Source of the DNA: Sulfurimonas sp. RIFOXYD12_FULL_33_39 | GTDB lineage: Bacteria > Campylobacterota > Campylobacteria > Campylobacterales > Sulfurimonadaceae | DNA length: 64,000 nucleotides | Assembly (NCBI GenBank): GCA_001829785.1 | Contig: MICF01000003.1 | Location: forward strand, 289,568 to 353,567 | Direction: 5' to 3' | In this document: one piece after another, positions 9,046 through 19,260 of the stretch | Position numbering within the stretch: position 1 is the first letter of the stretch | How the letters are laid out: the number at the start of each line of letters is the position of its first letter | The notes under the pieces: generated by a model | The model's database searches: none | The model's input: the letters and a program-made list of their open reading frames with translations, nothing else | What the model was told of the DNA's origin: nothing | Translations under genes and position numbers: made by a program

Positions 9046-10836
9046 TCAGTCCATTTTAAGAACCGACATAAACGCCTCTTGCGGAAGCTGAACTTTTCCT
9101 ATGGATTTCATTCTTTTTTTACCCGCTTTTTGTTTTTCAAGCAGTTTTCTCTTACGTGTAATATCGCCGCCGTAACATTTTGCAGTAACGTTTTTGCCCA
9201 TACTTTTTACGGTTTCTCTGGCAATAACTCTGTTTCCGATAGACGCCTGAACTGCCACTTCAAAAAGTTGTCTAGGGATTATCTCTTTCATGTTTTTAAC
9301 TAAAACGCGTCCTCTTGATTCGGCAGAAGTAATAGGAACTATGATACTCAGAGCATCTACAACATCGCCTGCAACTCTAACGTCAAGTTTTACCAAATCT
9401 CCCTCTTTGAAGTCGATAGGCTCATAGTCAAAACTTGCATACCCTTTTGATATACTTTTTAACTTGTCGTAAAAATCAACTACTATCTCGTTCATAGGAA
9501 GTGAATACTCAAGCATAACTCTATCTTCGTTTAGATATGTCATTTTGTCCTGTATGCCTCTTTTATTCATAAGCAGAGTGATTATGTTTCCAAGATATAG
9601 GCTAGGCGTTATTACGGTAGCTTTTACGTAAGGCTCTTCGATTCTGTCTATATAATTGACAGGCGGAAGTTCGGATGGATTTTGCACTTCGACCATATCG
9701 CCGTTTGTAAGAAACACTCGGTAGATAACGGAAGGAGCAGTTGCTATAAGGTCTAAGTCAAACTCACGCTCAAGTCTCTCTTTGATAACTTCCATGTGAA
9801 GCATTCCCAAAAAGCCGACACGAAAACCAAACCCAAGAGCGATTGAAGTTTCAGGCTCGTAAGAGAGTGAAGAGTCGTTTAGTTTTAGCTTATCAAGAGC
9901 ATCACGTAAATCTTCAAATTTATCAGTATCTATCGGGTAAATTCCTGCAAAAACAAACGGTTTCGCAGGCTCATATTTCATAACAGGCTCTGCCGTAGGA
10001 TTTTTTGCATCCGTAATCGTATCGCCTACATTTACTACATGTACCTCTTTTAAGCCTAAAACCACTATGCCGATTTCACCGCTTTTTATAACGGAAGTCT
10101 TTTTTCTCTTTAGCGGATGCGGATACATCAAATCAAGAACCTGATGTTCTTCGCCGTTGCTCATAAGTCTTACAAGCTGATTTGTCTTTATTTCGCCGTC
10201 AAACACGCGAACAAGAGCAAGTGCGCCCAAATATGAGTCAAACCAAGAGTCGTAAATAATGGCTTTTGTAGGAGCATTAGGATTTCCAATCGGAGCGGGG
10301 ATTCTATCAACTATTGCGTCTATGAGCTCGCGTATTCCTACTCCTGTTTTTGCAGATACCAAAACAGCATCAGTCGCATCTATACCTATACTTGATTCTA
10401 TCTCTTCGGCTACTTTTATAGGGTCGGCTGCAGGAAGGTCTATCTTGTTTATAACCGGGATAAGCTCTAAATTGTTTTCCATAGCCAGATAAACATTTGC
10501 AATAGTCTGAGCTTCAACGCCTTGCGCCGCATCTACGATAAGAAGAGCGCCGTCGCTTGAAGCCAAAGATTTGCTTACTTCGTAAGAAAAGTCAACATGA
10601 CCCGGAGTGTCTATTAGATTTAGTATGTAATGCTCGCCGTCTTTTACATAGTCGAGTCTTACACTTTGAGCTTTTATAGTAATACCGCGCTCTTTCTCGA
10701 TGTCCATAGTATCCATCATCTGTTTGCCGAGTTCTCGTTCACTCACAGAACCGCACTCTTGTATAATTCTATCGGCAAGTGTGCTTTTCCCATGATCGAT
10801 ATGAGCGATAATGGAAAAGTTTCTAATGTTCTTCAA
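9046..10836 (-). CDS. lepA: Elongation factor 4 (LepA)
   Basis: Ribosome-associated translational GTPase of 596 residues, the normal family length. The GTPase motifs [25 protein letters not shown] and NKIDLPAAD are intact, and the C-terminal LepA-specific domain is present ([22 protein letters not shown]). It lies 23 bp downstream of prs on the same strand and is probably co-transcribed with it. Confidence 0.98.
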   Translation of the reverse strand: MKNIRNFSIIAHIDHGKSTLADRIIQECGSVSERELGKQMMDTMDIEKERGITIKAQSVRLDYVKDGEHYILNLIDTPGHVDFSYEVSKSLASSDGALLIVDAAQGVEAQTIANVYLAMENNLELIPVINKIDLPAADPIKVAEEIESSIGIDATDAVLVSAKTGVGIRELIDAIVDRIPAPIGNPNAPTKAIIYDSWFDSYLGALALVRVFDGEIKTNQLVRLMSNGEEHQVLDLMYPHPLKRKKTSVIKSGEIGIVVLGLKEVHVVNVGDTITDAKNPTAEPVMKYEPAKPFVFAGIYPIDTDKFEDLRDALDKLKLNDSSLSYEPETSIALGFGFRVGFLGMLHMEVIKERLEREFDLDLIATAPSVIYRVFLTNGDMVEVQNPSELPPVNYIDRIEEPYVKATVITPSLYLGNIITLLMNKRGIQDKMTYLNEDRVMLEYSLPMNEIVVDFYDKLKSISKGYASFDYEPIDFKEGDLVKLDVRVAGDVVDALSIIVPITSAESRGRVLVKNMKEIIPRQLFEVAVQASIGNRVIARETVKSMGKNVTAKCYGGDITRKRKLLEKQKAGKKRMKSIGKVQLPQEAFMSVLKMD

Positions 10837-10859
10837 TTAATATTTCCTATTTGATGTAG

Positions 10860-11786
10860 TTACGCAAAAAGACTATTTACGCTCTCATTGTGATAAACCC
10901 TGCGAATAACTTCCGCAAACAAAGGAGCAACGGTTAAGACAATAATTTTCTCATGATACTTAGACTCTAAAGTGTTTGTAACAATCAGCTCGTCAAGTTC
11001 GCCGTTATCTAAATTATCATAAGCTTTTCCGCTTAAAACCGCATGAGTTGCACATGCCATAACAGACACGGCTCCTTTATTTTTAAGGGCGGTTGCCGCT
11101 TTTACCATTGTTCCTGCCGTATCAACCATATCATCTATCATAATAACGTCTTTGCCCTCAACGTCACCGATAATGTTCATTACTTCACTCTCATTTGCTT
11201 TTTCACGGCGTTTGTCAACGATGACCATCTCAAGTCCCATTCTTCTTGCAAAGTATCTAGCACGTGCTACACCGCCGATATCAGGAGAGGCTATAACAGG
11301 GTTTTTAAGGTTTTTACTTTTTATGTAGTTTTCAAAAGTTACCGAGCCGTAGAGATTGTCGACGGGAATATTGAAAAAACCTTGAATCTGCCCTGCATGT
11401 AAGTCGATAGTAACGACTCTGTTTATTCCTGCGGCTTCATACATGTCAGCAACTAGTCTTGCCGTAATCGGAACACGCGGAGCAGCTTTACGGTCTTGTC
11501 TTGCATAACCGTAGTATGGAACGACTGCCGTTATGCTTGAAGCAGATGAGCGGCGAAGAGCATCAGTCATAATGAGAAGTTCCATTAAATTGTCGTTTGA
11601 AGGAGCGCCTGTTGACTGGATAATAAATACGTCACGACCGCGCACGCTCTCGGATATTTGAACAGAAATTTCACCGTCACTAAACTTTTTAACATCGGCT
11701 TTAGCCAATGGAACGTCTAAGATTTGACAGACCTCTTCTGCAAATTGGGTACTAGCAGAGCCTGCAAAAATTTTATAACCGCGCAT
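10860..11786 (-). CDS. prs: Ribose-phosphate pyrophosphokinase
   Basis: Makes PRPP from ribose 5-phosphate and ATP for nucleotide, histidine and tryptophan synthesis. 308 residues; visible motifs are FSDGEISVQI, VVTIDLHAGQIQGFF, the flexible-loop region ARYFARRMG and the PRPP-binding signature DVIMIDDMVDTAGTM. Confidence 0.98.
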   Translation of the reverse strand: MRGYKIFAGSASTQFAEEVCQILDVPLAKADVKKFSDGEISVQISESVRGRDVFIIQSTGAPSNDNLMELLIMTDALRRSSASSITAVVPYYGYARQDRKAAPRVPITARLVADMYEAAGINRVVTIDLHAGQIQGFFNIPVDNLYGSVTFENYIKSKNLKNPVIASPDIGGVARARYFARRMGLEMVIVDKRREKANESEVMNIIGDVEGKDVIMIDDMVDTAGTMVKAATALKNKGAVSVMACATHAVLSGKAYDNLDNGELDELIVTNTLESKYHEKIIVLTVAPLFAEVIRRVYHNESVNSLFA

Positions 11787-11850
11787 GGGGGATACCTTTT
11801 GGAAAATTTAAAAGCGATTATACAAAATTAGTGCTGAGGAGTTGTTAAAG

Positions 11851-13134
11851 TCAAAGTTTTGTCATAACTTTATTTCTGCCGCTGCGTTTTGCTTCGTATA
11901 GAGCATCATCAGCACGTTTAAAAGTATCGTCTATTTTTTCGGATGCTATATACATTGAAATTCCGAATGAACAAGTACATGTAAGCAAGTCGTTGATTTT
12001 TTCATTTTCTACTACACTTCTTAACTTTTCTGCTATCATTTGTGCCTCTTTGACAGTCACGTTTTTAAGCATAACTACAAACTCTTCACCGCCCCATCTG
12101 GCAATAACATCATTTTCTCTTAATGCTTTTTTTAATGTCTGCGCAACTGCTTTTAAAGCTTCATCGCCGACTTGATGACCGTAATTATCATTTATTGATT
12201 TGAAGTGGTCAATATCTGTAAGAATCAAAGCAAAATTTATATCCGCTTTTCTCTGATTTTTTGTAATTGAGCTGAGTATTTCATCAAAATATGCACGATT
12301 ATAGAGTTTTGTAAGAGCATCGGTAATATATAACTCTTCAAGAAGTTTTTTATTTGTAATGTCATAGTATATTGTGTTAAATTCAATTAAATTATTTTCT
12401 TCATCAAAAATAGGCGATATTCTAGCTTCTACCCATTTTGATTTGTCGCTTGAAGTTTTAATCTCTAATTCGCCGCTCCAAGGCTCTTTGTTTATAATAA
12501 TATTTTGCAACTCTTCATATAAGCATTTTGAGCTTTCGTCAATTTTTAATATAGAAGCACTTTTGCCGATTATATTTTGTTTTTCATACTCGAAAAAGTC
12601 ACAAAACAGCATGCTTACATCAATAATAACACCGTTAGCTAAAGTTCTCATTATCATAATGTTTTGATTTATTATCTCTTTGTCGGCTTCTAAAGCTTCA
12701 TTTAATTCTGTAACCTTGTCATTTTTTTGCTGAATCAGAAGTTTCGTCTCATGCAGTTCGCTTATGTCATATATTGAGATTATGACTTTTTTCTCGTTTA
12801 TAAGGTACGGAGAGATAATAACTTGCTGCTGCATAAGAGTAAGCGATGAAGTCGTTACTTTGTTTCTGTTTATAGAGATAAATTTTGTATTGCTGTTAGG
12901 ATCGTAAAACGAAGGCGTCTTCAAACTTAATGCAGTTTTTATTTTGCGTTGTAAAACGGTATAGTTCAAATCAGGATAAAATTCCTTTAAACTTTTTCCC
13001 ATAATCTGTTCTTGTGAAATTTGAGTATTTATGCAAAGCCACTTATTCCAGTACGTAACTATAAAATTATCGTCAAGAATTATATAACCGTTATCAAGAG
13101 AGTCTAGTAAAATGTCACAATGTTTAAATTCCAT
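11851..13134 (-). CDS. PAS-PAS-GGDEF diguanylate cyclase
   Basis: 427 residues, no membrane segment: PAS-like domain (about 1-115), coiled linker (about 125-150), second PAS domain (about 155-262) and GGDEF (about 268-427) with GGEEF intact and an RxxD inhibitory site (REND) five residues before it. Predicted cytoplasmic cyclase. Its start overlaps the end of the CheC-like gene by one base, so it belongs to a response regulator/CheC/cyclase operon. Confidence 0.92.
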   Translation of the reverse strand: MEFKHCDILLDSLDNGYIILDDNFIVTYWNKWLCINTQISQEQIMGKSLKEFYPDLNYTVLQRKIKTALSLKTPSFYDPNSNTKFISINRNKVTTSSLTLMQQQVIISPYLINEKKVIISIYDISELHETKLLIQQKNDKVTELNEALEADKEIINQNIMIMRTLANGVIIDVSMLFCDFFEYEKQNIIGKSASILKIDESSKCLYEELQNIIINKEPWSGELEIKTSSDKSKWVEARISPIFDEENNLIEFNTIYYDITNKKLLEELYITDALTKLYNRAYFDEILSSITKNQRKADINFALILTDIDHFKSINDNYGHQVGDEALKAVAQTLKKALRENDVIARWGGEEFVVMLKNVTVKEAQMIAEKLRSVVENEKINDLLTCTCSFGISMYIASEKIDDTFKRADDALYEAKRSGRNKVMTKL

Positions 13135-13751
13135 TATGAGTATAATTCCTCTAATTTGTTGTCAATAAGTTCTATCAGGCTGTTGATAGCCTCATCTTTT
13201 GTTAAAATATATATATTGCCATCAATATTTTGGTCTTTAAATTCCAAAACTGTGCTGATTATAATAATTTTTGAATAGTGTTGTATATCTTCGGCATAAA
13301 TTATATCTTCGCTGTTAACTATCTGTGCACTCGGTACAAAGAACTGTACTTGTACGCCAAGTTCTTTTGTCAAACGACTAATTAGTGTAGAACTCAAAAT
13401 ATTTGTAAGTTCAATTACGGCATCATTTATATCATCTTGCGAAGGATTGTCTATATGGTAGAGATAATTACCGAGATTTTTTGCAGAGCTGTTTTTCATA
13501 ACAAACATACATTCGCCGCCGAATTTACCGCTAAACAATTGCTTAATCACGTAGTATTTTGATTTAGGGTCAACTTCTGATTGAATAACCGCTATTAGTT
13601 CGTCACTGTTGCATATTACTATTTTTGGAATATGCATTGTAGCAAAAGCATCAAGTAACTCAGCTACATTTGAAGTTGCAGCACCTATAGAAACATTCAT
13701 AAACTCTTTTAGGGCATCAATTTGGTCTTCATTTAATTCTATTGCTTTCAA
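13134..13751 (-). CDS. CheC/CheX-type phosphatase-like protein
   Basis: 205 residues with two copies of the CheC active-site pattern D-x3-E-x2-N-x22-P: the first in DALKEFMN ... IP (about residues 12-42), the second in DAVIELTN ... VP (about 109-139). Such proteins dephosphorylate CheY-like receivers. The gene sits directly between a stand-alone receiver gene and a diguanylate cyclase gene, so the neighbouring receiver is its likely substrate. Confidence 0.82.
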   Translation of the reverse strand: MKAIELNEDQIDALKEFMNVSIGAATSNVAELLDAFATMHIPKIVICNSDELIAVIQSEVDPKSKYYVIKQLFSGKFGGECMFVMKNSSAKNLGNYLYHIDNPSQDDINDAVIELTNILSSTLISRLTKELGVQVQFFVPSAQIVNSEDIIYAEDIQHYSKIIIISTVLEFKDQNIDGNIYILTKDEAINSLIELIDNKLEELYS

Positions 13752-13763
13752 TACAACCGCCTT

Positions 13764-14126
13764 TTATATTATCAAATCATGCATAAAAATACTTTCCATT
13801 TTTTCACTGTTTATCGGTTTAGGACACATATTTTTCGCGCCTATTTGTAAGACTTTTTTCCTAGCCTCAGGCTGTATATCGGCACTAACGATAATCACTT
13901 GCGCATAAGGGTCTAGGCTCATTATGTGTTCTAATGCTTCATAACCGTCCATCACAGGCATAGTGAGATCTAAAAAAACGGCGGCAGGTTTTTCATTTTT
14001 AAACATTTCGACGGCAATAGCACCGTTTTCCGCTTCTAAAATTTGAGCGGATGGTTCTATTTTTTTTAACTCTTTTATAAGAATTTTTCTTGCTAAGCTT
14101 GAGTCATCTACAACTAATATTTTCAT
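13764..14126 (-). CDS. CheY-like single-domain response regulator
   Basis: 120 residues, receiver domain only: acidic pair VVDDS, phospho-acceptor Asp in FLDLTMP, SA in IIVSADI and the conserved Lys in CPKPI. It has no output domain. First gene of an operon with a CheC-like phosphatase and a PAS-GGDEF protein; it may link phosphorylation to c-di-GMP synthesis. Confidence 0.93.
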   Translation of the reverse strand: MKILVVDDSSLARKILIKELKKIEPSAQILEAENGAIAVEMFKNEKPAAVFLDLTMPVMDGYEALEHIMSLDPYAQVIIVSADIQPEARKKVLQIGAKNMCPKPINSEKMESIFMHDLII

Positions 14127-14202
14127 TTTGTTATAACTTGTGTTTTAATTTTTATTTTGTTGGATGGTAACATAAAGGTGTTTAAAAAGTACTTCATAAA
14201 AT

Positions 14203-14227
14203 AAATCTTTTAAGTAAATCTTTTAAG
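14203..14227 (+). promoter_or_regulatory. Tandem 12-bp repeats upstream of manC
   Basis: AAATCTTTTAAG occurs at 14203-14214 and again at 14216-14227, one base apart (13-bp period). It lies in the 147-bp gap between the divergent response-regulator and glycan operons and could be a regulator binding site. No strong -35/-10 pair was recognised nearby. Confidence 0.4.
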
Positions 14228-14273
14228 ATAATTAACTACAATTCATACTAATATTACTAAGAGGGTAAAATAA

Positions 14274-15662
14274 TTGACAAATGTTATATTATGCGGCGGT
14301 AACGGTACTAGACTTTGGCCCATAAGCAGAACGCTTATGCCAAAACAGTTTGTAAAACTTTTTGATGAGAAATCACTATACCAGTTGACAGTCGATAGAA
14401 ACAGCAGATTTTGCCAAAACTCTTTTATTGTTTCAAATATGGAGCAATATTTTTTAGCAAAAGATCAGCTAGAAGAGTTACATGGTAAAAGTAAAGAGCA
14501 CAGCAATTTTTTACTAGAGCCGATAGGACGAAATACCGCTCCTGCGATAGCTTTAGCCTGTATGGCGCTCCAAGAGGATGAGACAGTTCTTGTTACGCCC
14601 TCCGATCATCTTATAAAAAATGAAGATGAGTATGCAAAAGTTCTTTATAAAGCAAAAGAGCTCGCAGAAGATGGCTACCTTGTTACATTCGGTATAAAAC
14701 CTACATTTGCGGAAACGGGATTTGGCTACATAGAAGCCGACGGAACAGACGTAAAAGCTTTTCATGAAAAACCGGATTTTGCGACTGCTTCTAAGTATCT
14801 CGAAGCTGGAAATTACTACTGGAACAGCGGAATGTTCTGTTTTAAGGCGGGAGTCTTTTTAGATGAGCTTAAAAAATATTCACCGCAAATTTACGATACA
14901 TGTAAAGCCGCTTTAAAAGATGATGTTAAAACTTCAGTTTCTGATAATACCATCAAAATAAAAAAAGATGACATGTTAGAAATTCCTGAGGATAGTATAG
15001 ATTACGCCGTAATGGAAAAATCATCAAAAGTAAAAGTAGTTCCTTCGGACATAGGCTGGTCTGATGTCGGAAGTTTTGATGCACTTTATGAGGAGCTGCC
15101 AAAAGATGAAAATGGCAATACCGTAAATAAAAACTATGTTCAAATTGAGAGTAAAAATAACTTTATATACGGCTGCGAGAGAAAAATAGCGACGGTTGAC
15201 ATAGAAGATTTGATTGTGGTTGATACGGGGGATGCACTGCTTATAAGCAAAAAAGGCTCATCCCAAAAAGTCAAAAATATTGTAAATAAGATTAGAAATG
15301 ACAGCCAACTGCACAATATTCATTTAACGGCTCACCGCCCATGGGGAACATACACTATCCTTGAAGACAATCCAAAATATAAGATAAAACGCATAGAGGT
15401 AAAACCCGGCGGCAGATTATCTTTGCAAAAACATTTTCATAGAAGCGAACACTGGACGGTTGTAAGCGGAACAGCGGTAGTTACACTCGGCGAAAAAGAG
15501 ATTCCGCTAAGGGCAAACGAATCCATACATATACCTATGGGCGAGCTTCACAGGCTGGAGAATTGCGGTAAATTAAATCTTGTTATTATAGAGACGCAAA
15601 TAGGCGATTATCTCGGAGAAGATGATATTGTAAGAGTAGAAGATGATTATAAAAGGTCTTAA
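14274..15662 (+). CDS. manC: Mannose-1-phosphate guanylyltransferase / mannose-6-phosphate isomerase
   Basis: Bifunctional type II enzyme giving GDP-mannose for surface glycan synthesis. 462 residues: the N-terminal nucleotidyltransferase (VILCGGNGTRLWPISR, KPDF, GYIEA) and C-terminal cupin isomerase domain (RPWGTYTILE, GGRLSLQKHFHRSEHW, HIPMGELHRLEN). The start is a TTG at 14274 preceded by GAGGG; this keeps the family start immediately before VILCGG. First gene of a ten-kilobase overlapping operon. Confidence 0.95.
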   Translation: MTNVILCGGNGTRLWPISRTLMPKQFVKLFDEKSLYQLTVDRNSRFCQNSFIVSNMEQYFLAKDQLEELHGKSKEHSNFLLEPIGRNTAPAIALACMALQEDETVLVTPSDHLIKNEDEYAKVLYKAKELAEDGYLVTFGIKPTFAETGFGYIEADGTDVKAFHEKPDFATASKYLEAGNYYWNSGMFCFKAGVFLDELKKYSPQIYDTCKAALKDDVKTSVSDNTIKIKKDDMLEIPEDSIDYAVMEKSSKVKVVPSDIGWSDVGSFDALYEELPKDENGNTVNKNYVQIESKNNFIYGCERKIATVDIEDLIVVDTGDALLISKKGSSQKVKNIVNKIRNDSQLHNIHLTAHRPWGTYTILEDNPKYKIKRIEVKPGGRLSLQKHFHRSEHWTVVSGTAVVTLGEKEIPLRANESIHIPMGELHRLENCGKLNLVIIETQIGDYLGEDDIVRVEDDYKRS

Positions 15663-16436
15663 TTGAAACACAACATTTTACTCGCATTCAGTTTTGCCAA
15701 AAGAGACTTTAAAGAGAGATACTTCGGAACGGGTTTAGGGCAACTTTGGTATATTTTATCTCCTATTATCACTATTTTTATTTATACCGTTATATTTTCA
15801 GATTTTATGAAAATGAAGTTAAATATAATAGACAACTCTTACGCATACAGCATTTATCTGATTCCCGGTCTTCTGGCATGGACATCTTTTAGTACAATTA
15901 TTATGCGCCTAAGCACTTCGATTTTTGAAAAAGCAAATATGATTAAAAAGATAAACGTACCTATGCATACTTTTCAATTAAGCATAGTGATTACGGAGCT
16001 TGCTCTTTTTACTTTGTCTATATCTTTTGGAACTATTTTCCTGCTTCTGGTTAATCAGCCTGTAACTTTTTCGTTTTTATGGATGATACCTATAATGCTT
16101 TTACAAACTGTGTTTGCATTTTCTCTAGGAGTCATACTCTCACTCTTTACACCGTTTTTCAAAGACCTAAAAGAGGCGATTCCTATCGTAGTTCAACTCT
16201 GGTTTTGGATGACGCCTATTATCTACATGAGAGAGATGGTTGAGAAGAAATATCCATCTCTTTTGGTTTATAACCCTTTTTACCATTTTGTACATGTATA
16301 TCAAGATATTTTTCTTTTTGCAAAATCTCCTGCTTTAAGTGACTTGATAACTATTTTTCTTATCTCTTTTTCAACATTTATTTTAGCGGCATATCTATAT
16401 AAAAAAATGATAAGCACTATTAAGGATATTATCTGA
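15663..16436 (+). CDS. wzm: Glycan ABC transporter permease (Wzm type)
   Basis: 257 residues with about six membrane segments and the ABC-2 polysaccharide-export pattern (KRDFKERYFGTGLGQLWYILSPI at the start, WFWMTPIIY near residue 180, YNPFYHFV). It exports a finished lipid-linked glycan across the inner membrane with Wzt. TTG start at 15663, directly after the manC stop and with no gap. Confidence 0.93.
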   Translation: MKHNILLAFSFAKRDFKERYFGTGLGQLWYILSPIITIFIYTVIFSDFMKMKLNIIDNSYAYSIYLIPGLLAWTSFSTIIMRLSTSIFEKANMIKKINVPMHTFQLSIVITELALFTLSISFGTIFLLLVNQPVTFSFLWMIPIMLLQTVFAFSLGVILSLFTPFFKDLKEAIPIVVQLWFWMTPIIYMREMVEKKYPSLLVYNPFYHFVHVYQDIFLFAKSPALSDLITIFLISFSTFILAAYLYKKMISTIKDII

Positions 16437-17653
16437 TGAAAAAAATCCTTGAAGTAAAAAACATCACTAAAATCTACAAAATTTACAAAAACAATTTCAA
16501 TAGATTAAAAGAGATTTTTACAAAAAAAATATGTCATAAAGAGTTCATTTCAAACAAAAATATCTCTTTTGATTTGTACGAGGGCGAGACACTGGGCATC
16601 ATCGGGGTAAACGGAGCAGGTAAGTCAACTATCTTAAAAATCATAGCGGGAGTTATAGAACCAAGCTCAGGCGAAGTTGTTAGACACGGCAGAGTTACGG
16701 CACTTTTAGAACTGGGAACAGGCTTTAATCATGAGATGAGCGGTTATGATAATATCTACTTAAACGGTACTCTAATAGGTATGTCAAACAAAGAGATAGA
16801 TTCAAAAATCAAAGATATAATTGCTTTTAGTGAGCTTGGCGATTACATTTATGAGCCTATCAAATCATACTCTTCAGGTATGAGCATGAGACTTGCCTTT
16901 TCCATCGCTATTTTTTCAGAACCAAAGATTCTAATAGTAGATGAAGCACTCTCAGTCGGGGATGCACACTTTGCGGCAAAATGCACAAAAGCATTAAGAC
17001 AGAGAAAAGAGCAAAATATGTCCATAATCTATGTTTCACATGATTTAAACTCTCTAAAACTTCTTTGCGATAGGGTAATACTTTTAAATCACGGTGAAGT
17101 TGCAAAAGAGGGTATGCCAGAAGATGTCATAAACAGTTATAACTTTCTCATCTCAAAACTAAATGATGCAGATGAAAAGATGAGCATAAAAGATGACAAC
17201 AAAAACTCATTCGGTACTTTTGACGTAGAGATTACAAATGTAATTATAAAAGGCAAAGATTCAAACTCAAATATAATAAGCTCAGGAGAAGAAGCGACCA
17301 TAGAGGTAAGCATCCTTTCTAAAAAAGATATTCCTAACATGACGGTAGGCATAATGATACGAGATAGATTTGGACAAGATATTTTTGGAACAAATACCTA
17401 TCATCACAAATTAAACATAGATTTTAAAGCAAACAAAGAGTATGTTTGCAACTACAAAATGCCCTTAAACATTGGCAGTGGCAAGTACAGCATAACGGCG
17501 GCTGTTCATTCTGAAGATACTCATTTAAGTAACTGTTCACATTGGCTGGATAATGCGGCAAATTTTGAGATAGCAGGTATAGTCGGTGAAGTATTTATAG
17601 GGTTATGTAGATTAAAACCGAATATAGTATTTAAAAAGGTAGATATTAAATGA
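16436..17653 (+). CDS. wzt: Glycan ABC transporter ATPase with carbohydrate-binding tail (Wzt type)
   Basis: 405 residues: ATPase domain (1-235) with Walker A GVNGAGKST (57-65), signature SSGMSMRLAF and Walker B ILIVDEALSVGD, followed by a beta-sandwich C-terminal domain (about 265-400). In Wzt proteins with such a tail, it recognises the terminal modification of the O-polysaccharide, often a methyl group, and the next gene is a methyltransferase. Overlaps wzm by one base. Confidence 0.94.
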   Translation: MKKILEVKNITKIYKIYKNNFNRLKEIFTKKICHKEFISNKNISFDLYEGETLGIIGVNGAGKSTILKIIAGVIEPSSGEVVRHGRVTALLELGTGFNHEMSGYDNIYLNGTLIGMSNKEIDSKIKDIIAFSELGDYIYEPIKSYSSGMSMRLAFSIAIFSEPKILIVDEALSVGDAHFAAKCTKALRQRKEQNMSIIYVSHDLNSLKLLCDRVILLNHGEVAKEGMPEDVINSYNFLISKLNDADEKMSIKDDNKNSFGTFDVEITNVIIKGKDSNSNIISSGEEATIEVSILSKKDIPNMTVGIMIRDRFGQDIFGTNTYHHKLNIDFKANKEYVCNYKMPLNIGSGKYSITAAVHSEDTHLSNCSHWLDNAANFEIAGIVGEVFIGLCRLKPNIVFKKVDIK

Positions 17654-19260
17654 TAAAAACAAATATACCAAATCTTACAGATATAGAGATAATGCAAAAA
17701 ATAAAACAAGAATCTCAAAGAAAAAAATGCATTATAGTAAAAGCTGAAAAGCCATTTGTAAAGCTGGTTGCCGAGTCAGATTTAAAAGTTAATAATATAT
17801 ATATTTTTGCTGTAAAAGTAGGAAGATTACTTAAAACAATCGGTTTAGATAAATTTGTTAAACAAGTACAAAAAATTCTTAGACTTTATCCGCAAAATAG
17901 CATATATGTAATGGATACTTTTACAGAATATTATGATGAAGATTTTATACATAATGCATACAATCTTATTTTACGCAGAGAACCTGATGAAAACAAAAAG
18001 AATTATTATTTATCACTTTTAAGAAGCGGTAAACTTTCAAAAACAGAAATTATTACATCATTATATTTTTCAAAAGAAGGTATGAAACAAAACGTAATTA
18101 TATTGGGAATTAAAAAAAGATATATTTTATCTTTAATATATAAAATTCCATTTTTAGGATATATCGCAAAAATTATTTTTACTCTATTAACCATACCAAG
18201 ATTTTTAGAAAGAATTAACAGCTATGAAAATCTATTTTATAGCAAGTTGAAAATTCAAGAAAATATACAAAATAATTTACTATTACAACTTGAAACAAAA
18301 TCATCAAATGAAACTGTTGCCAATCTTGAAAAATATTTTAAATTACAACTTGAAACAAAATCATCAAATGAAAGAGTTTCAGATATTCAATCAGAGTTGG
18401 AAATGCAAAGAGAAGAAATAACAAATAAGTTAAAAACAAAAGCTGTCATTAAAGATTTTGAATCTTATCTTCAAGCAGTAAATTATGCAAAAGATTATAT
18501 GAAAATAACTGAACAAAATATGCAAAATCTTATAGATGAAGCAAAAAAAAGATTACCTGATGAAATCTTTAAGCAAAATGAGTTATTAAGAATAACTGGA
18601 GAAGAAAAGTATCAATTTGATACTTTTTATGTAGAGTTTGAAGATAGATTTAGAGGAGATAGAAAAGAGATTAAAGATAAAGTTAAACCGTATCTATCGT
18701 ATATGCAAAATTTGCCGTTTAAAAAAGAAGATATTAAAGTTTTAGATGTCGGTTGCGGTAGAGGTGAATGGCTTGAACTTCTCAAAGAAAATGATTATAT
18801 AAATTTAAAAGGAGTAGATTTAAATCGTATTATGATAGAAAATTCAAAAAAGCTTGGTCTGGATGTTCTTGAATCGGACGCCATAGATTATCTTTCAAAT
18901 CAAGAAGATGATTCGTTGTCTGTTATTACAGGTTTTCACATTATAGAGCACCTCTCTTTTGAAGTGCTTATGAAACTTTTTCAAGAATCCTATAGAGTAT
19001 TGCAAAAAGGAGGCATGGTAATATTTGAGACTCCTAACCCTGAAAATATTGCAGTCGGAGCATTTAGTTTTTATACGGATCCGACACACAAGAACCCTCT
19101 TGTCCCTGATACCGCAAAATTTTTATTAGAATATAATTATTTTAAAGATGTGGAAATCAAAAGATTAAACGGAACTTTTGATATAGATTTGCAAAATGAT
19201 TTTTTAAATCATCAATTTAGAAGTCAGTTTGATTATTCTGTTATAGGATATAAATTATGA
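17650..19260 (+). CDS. DUF4214 - coiled coil - SAM methyltransferase
   Basis: 536 residues. A DUF4214-like segment is at about 98-150 (NAYNLILRREPDENKKNYYLS). A coiled-coil region (about 190-330) contains the duplicated LQLETKSSNE. A class I SAM methyltransferase follows, with motif I VLDVGCGRGEW near residue 364 and GFHIIEHL downstream. With the Wzt carbohydrate-binding tail it fits an O-chain terminating or capping methyltransferase whose coiled coil could measure chain length (as in WbdD-type enzymes); that comparison is inference. Overlaps wzt and the next gene by 4 nt each. Confidence 0.8.
   Translation: MIKTNIPNLTDIEIMQKIKQESQRKKCIIVKAEKPFVKLVAESDLKVNNIYIFAVKVGRLLKTIGLDKFVKQVQKILRLYPQNSIYVMDTFTEYYDEDFIHNAYNLILRREPDENKKNYYLSLLRSGKLSKTEIITSLYFSKEGMKQNVIILGIKKRYILSLIYKIPFLGYIAKIIFTLLTIPRFLERINSYENLFYSKLKIQENIQNNLLLQLETKSSNETVANLEKYFKLQLETKSSNERVSDIQSELEMQREEITNKLKTKAVIKDFESYLQAVNYAKDYMKITEQNMQNLIDEAKKRLPDEIFKQNELLRITGEEKYQFDTFYVEFEDRFRGDRKEIKDKVKPYLSYMQNLPFKKEDIKVLDVGCGRGEWLELLKENDYINLKGVDLNRIMIENSKKLGLDVLESDAIDYLSNQEDDSLSVITGFHIIEHLSFEVLMKLFQESYRVLQKGGMVIFETPNPENIAVGAFSFYTDPTHKNPLVPDTAKFLLEYNYFKDVEIKRLNGTFDIDLQNDFLNHQFRSQFDYSVIGYKL
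18282..18373 (+). repeat. 60-bp-period duplication in the coiled coil
   Basis: A 32-bp segment at 18282-18313 is repeated at 18342-18373, exactly 60 bp (20 codons) apart and in frame. Both copies encode LQLETKSSNE. Slippage or recombination here would change coiled-coil length without breaking the frame. Confidence 0.85.

Noticed and set aside
8893..9303. 136-codon plus-strand ORF over the lepA end and repeat
   Set aside because: Shadow of lepA and comF with repeat sequence in the middle.
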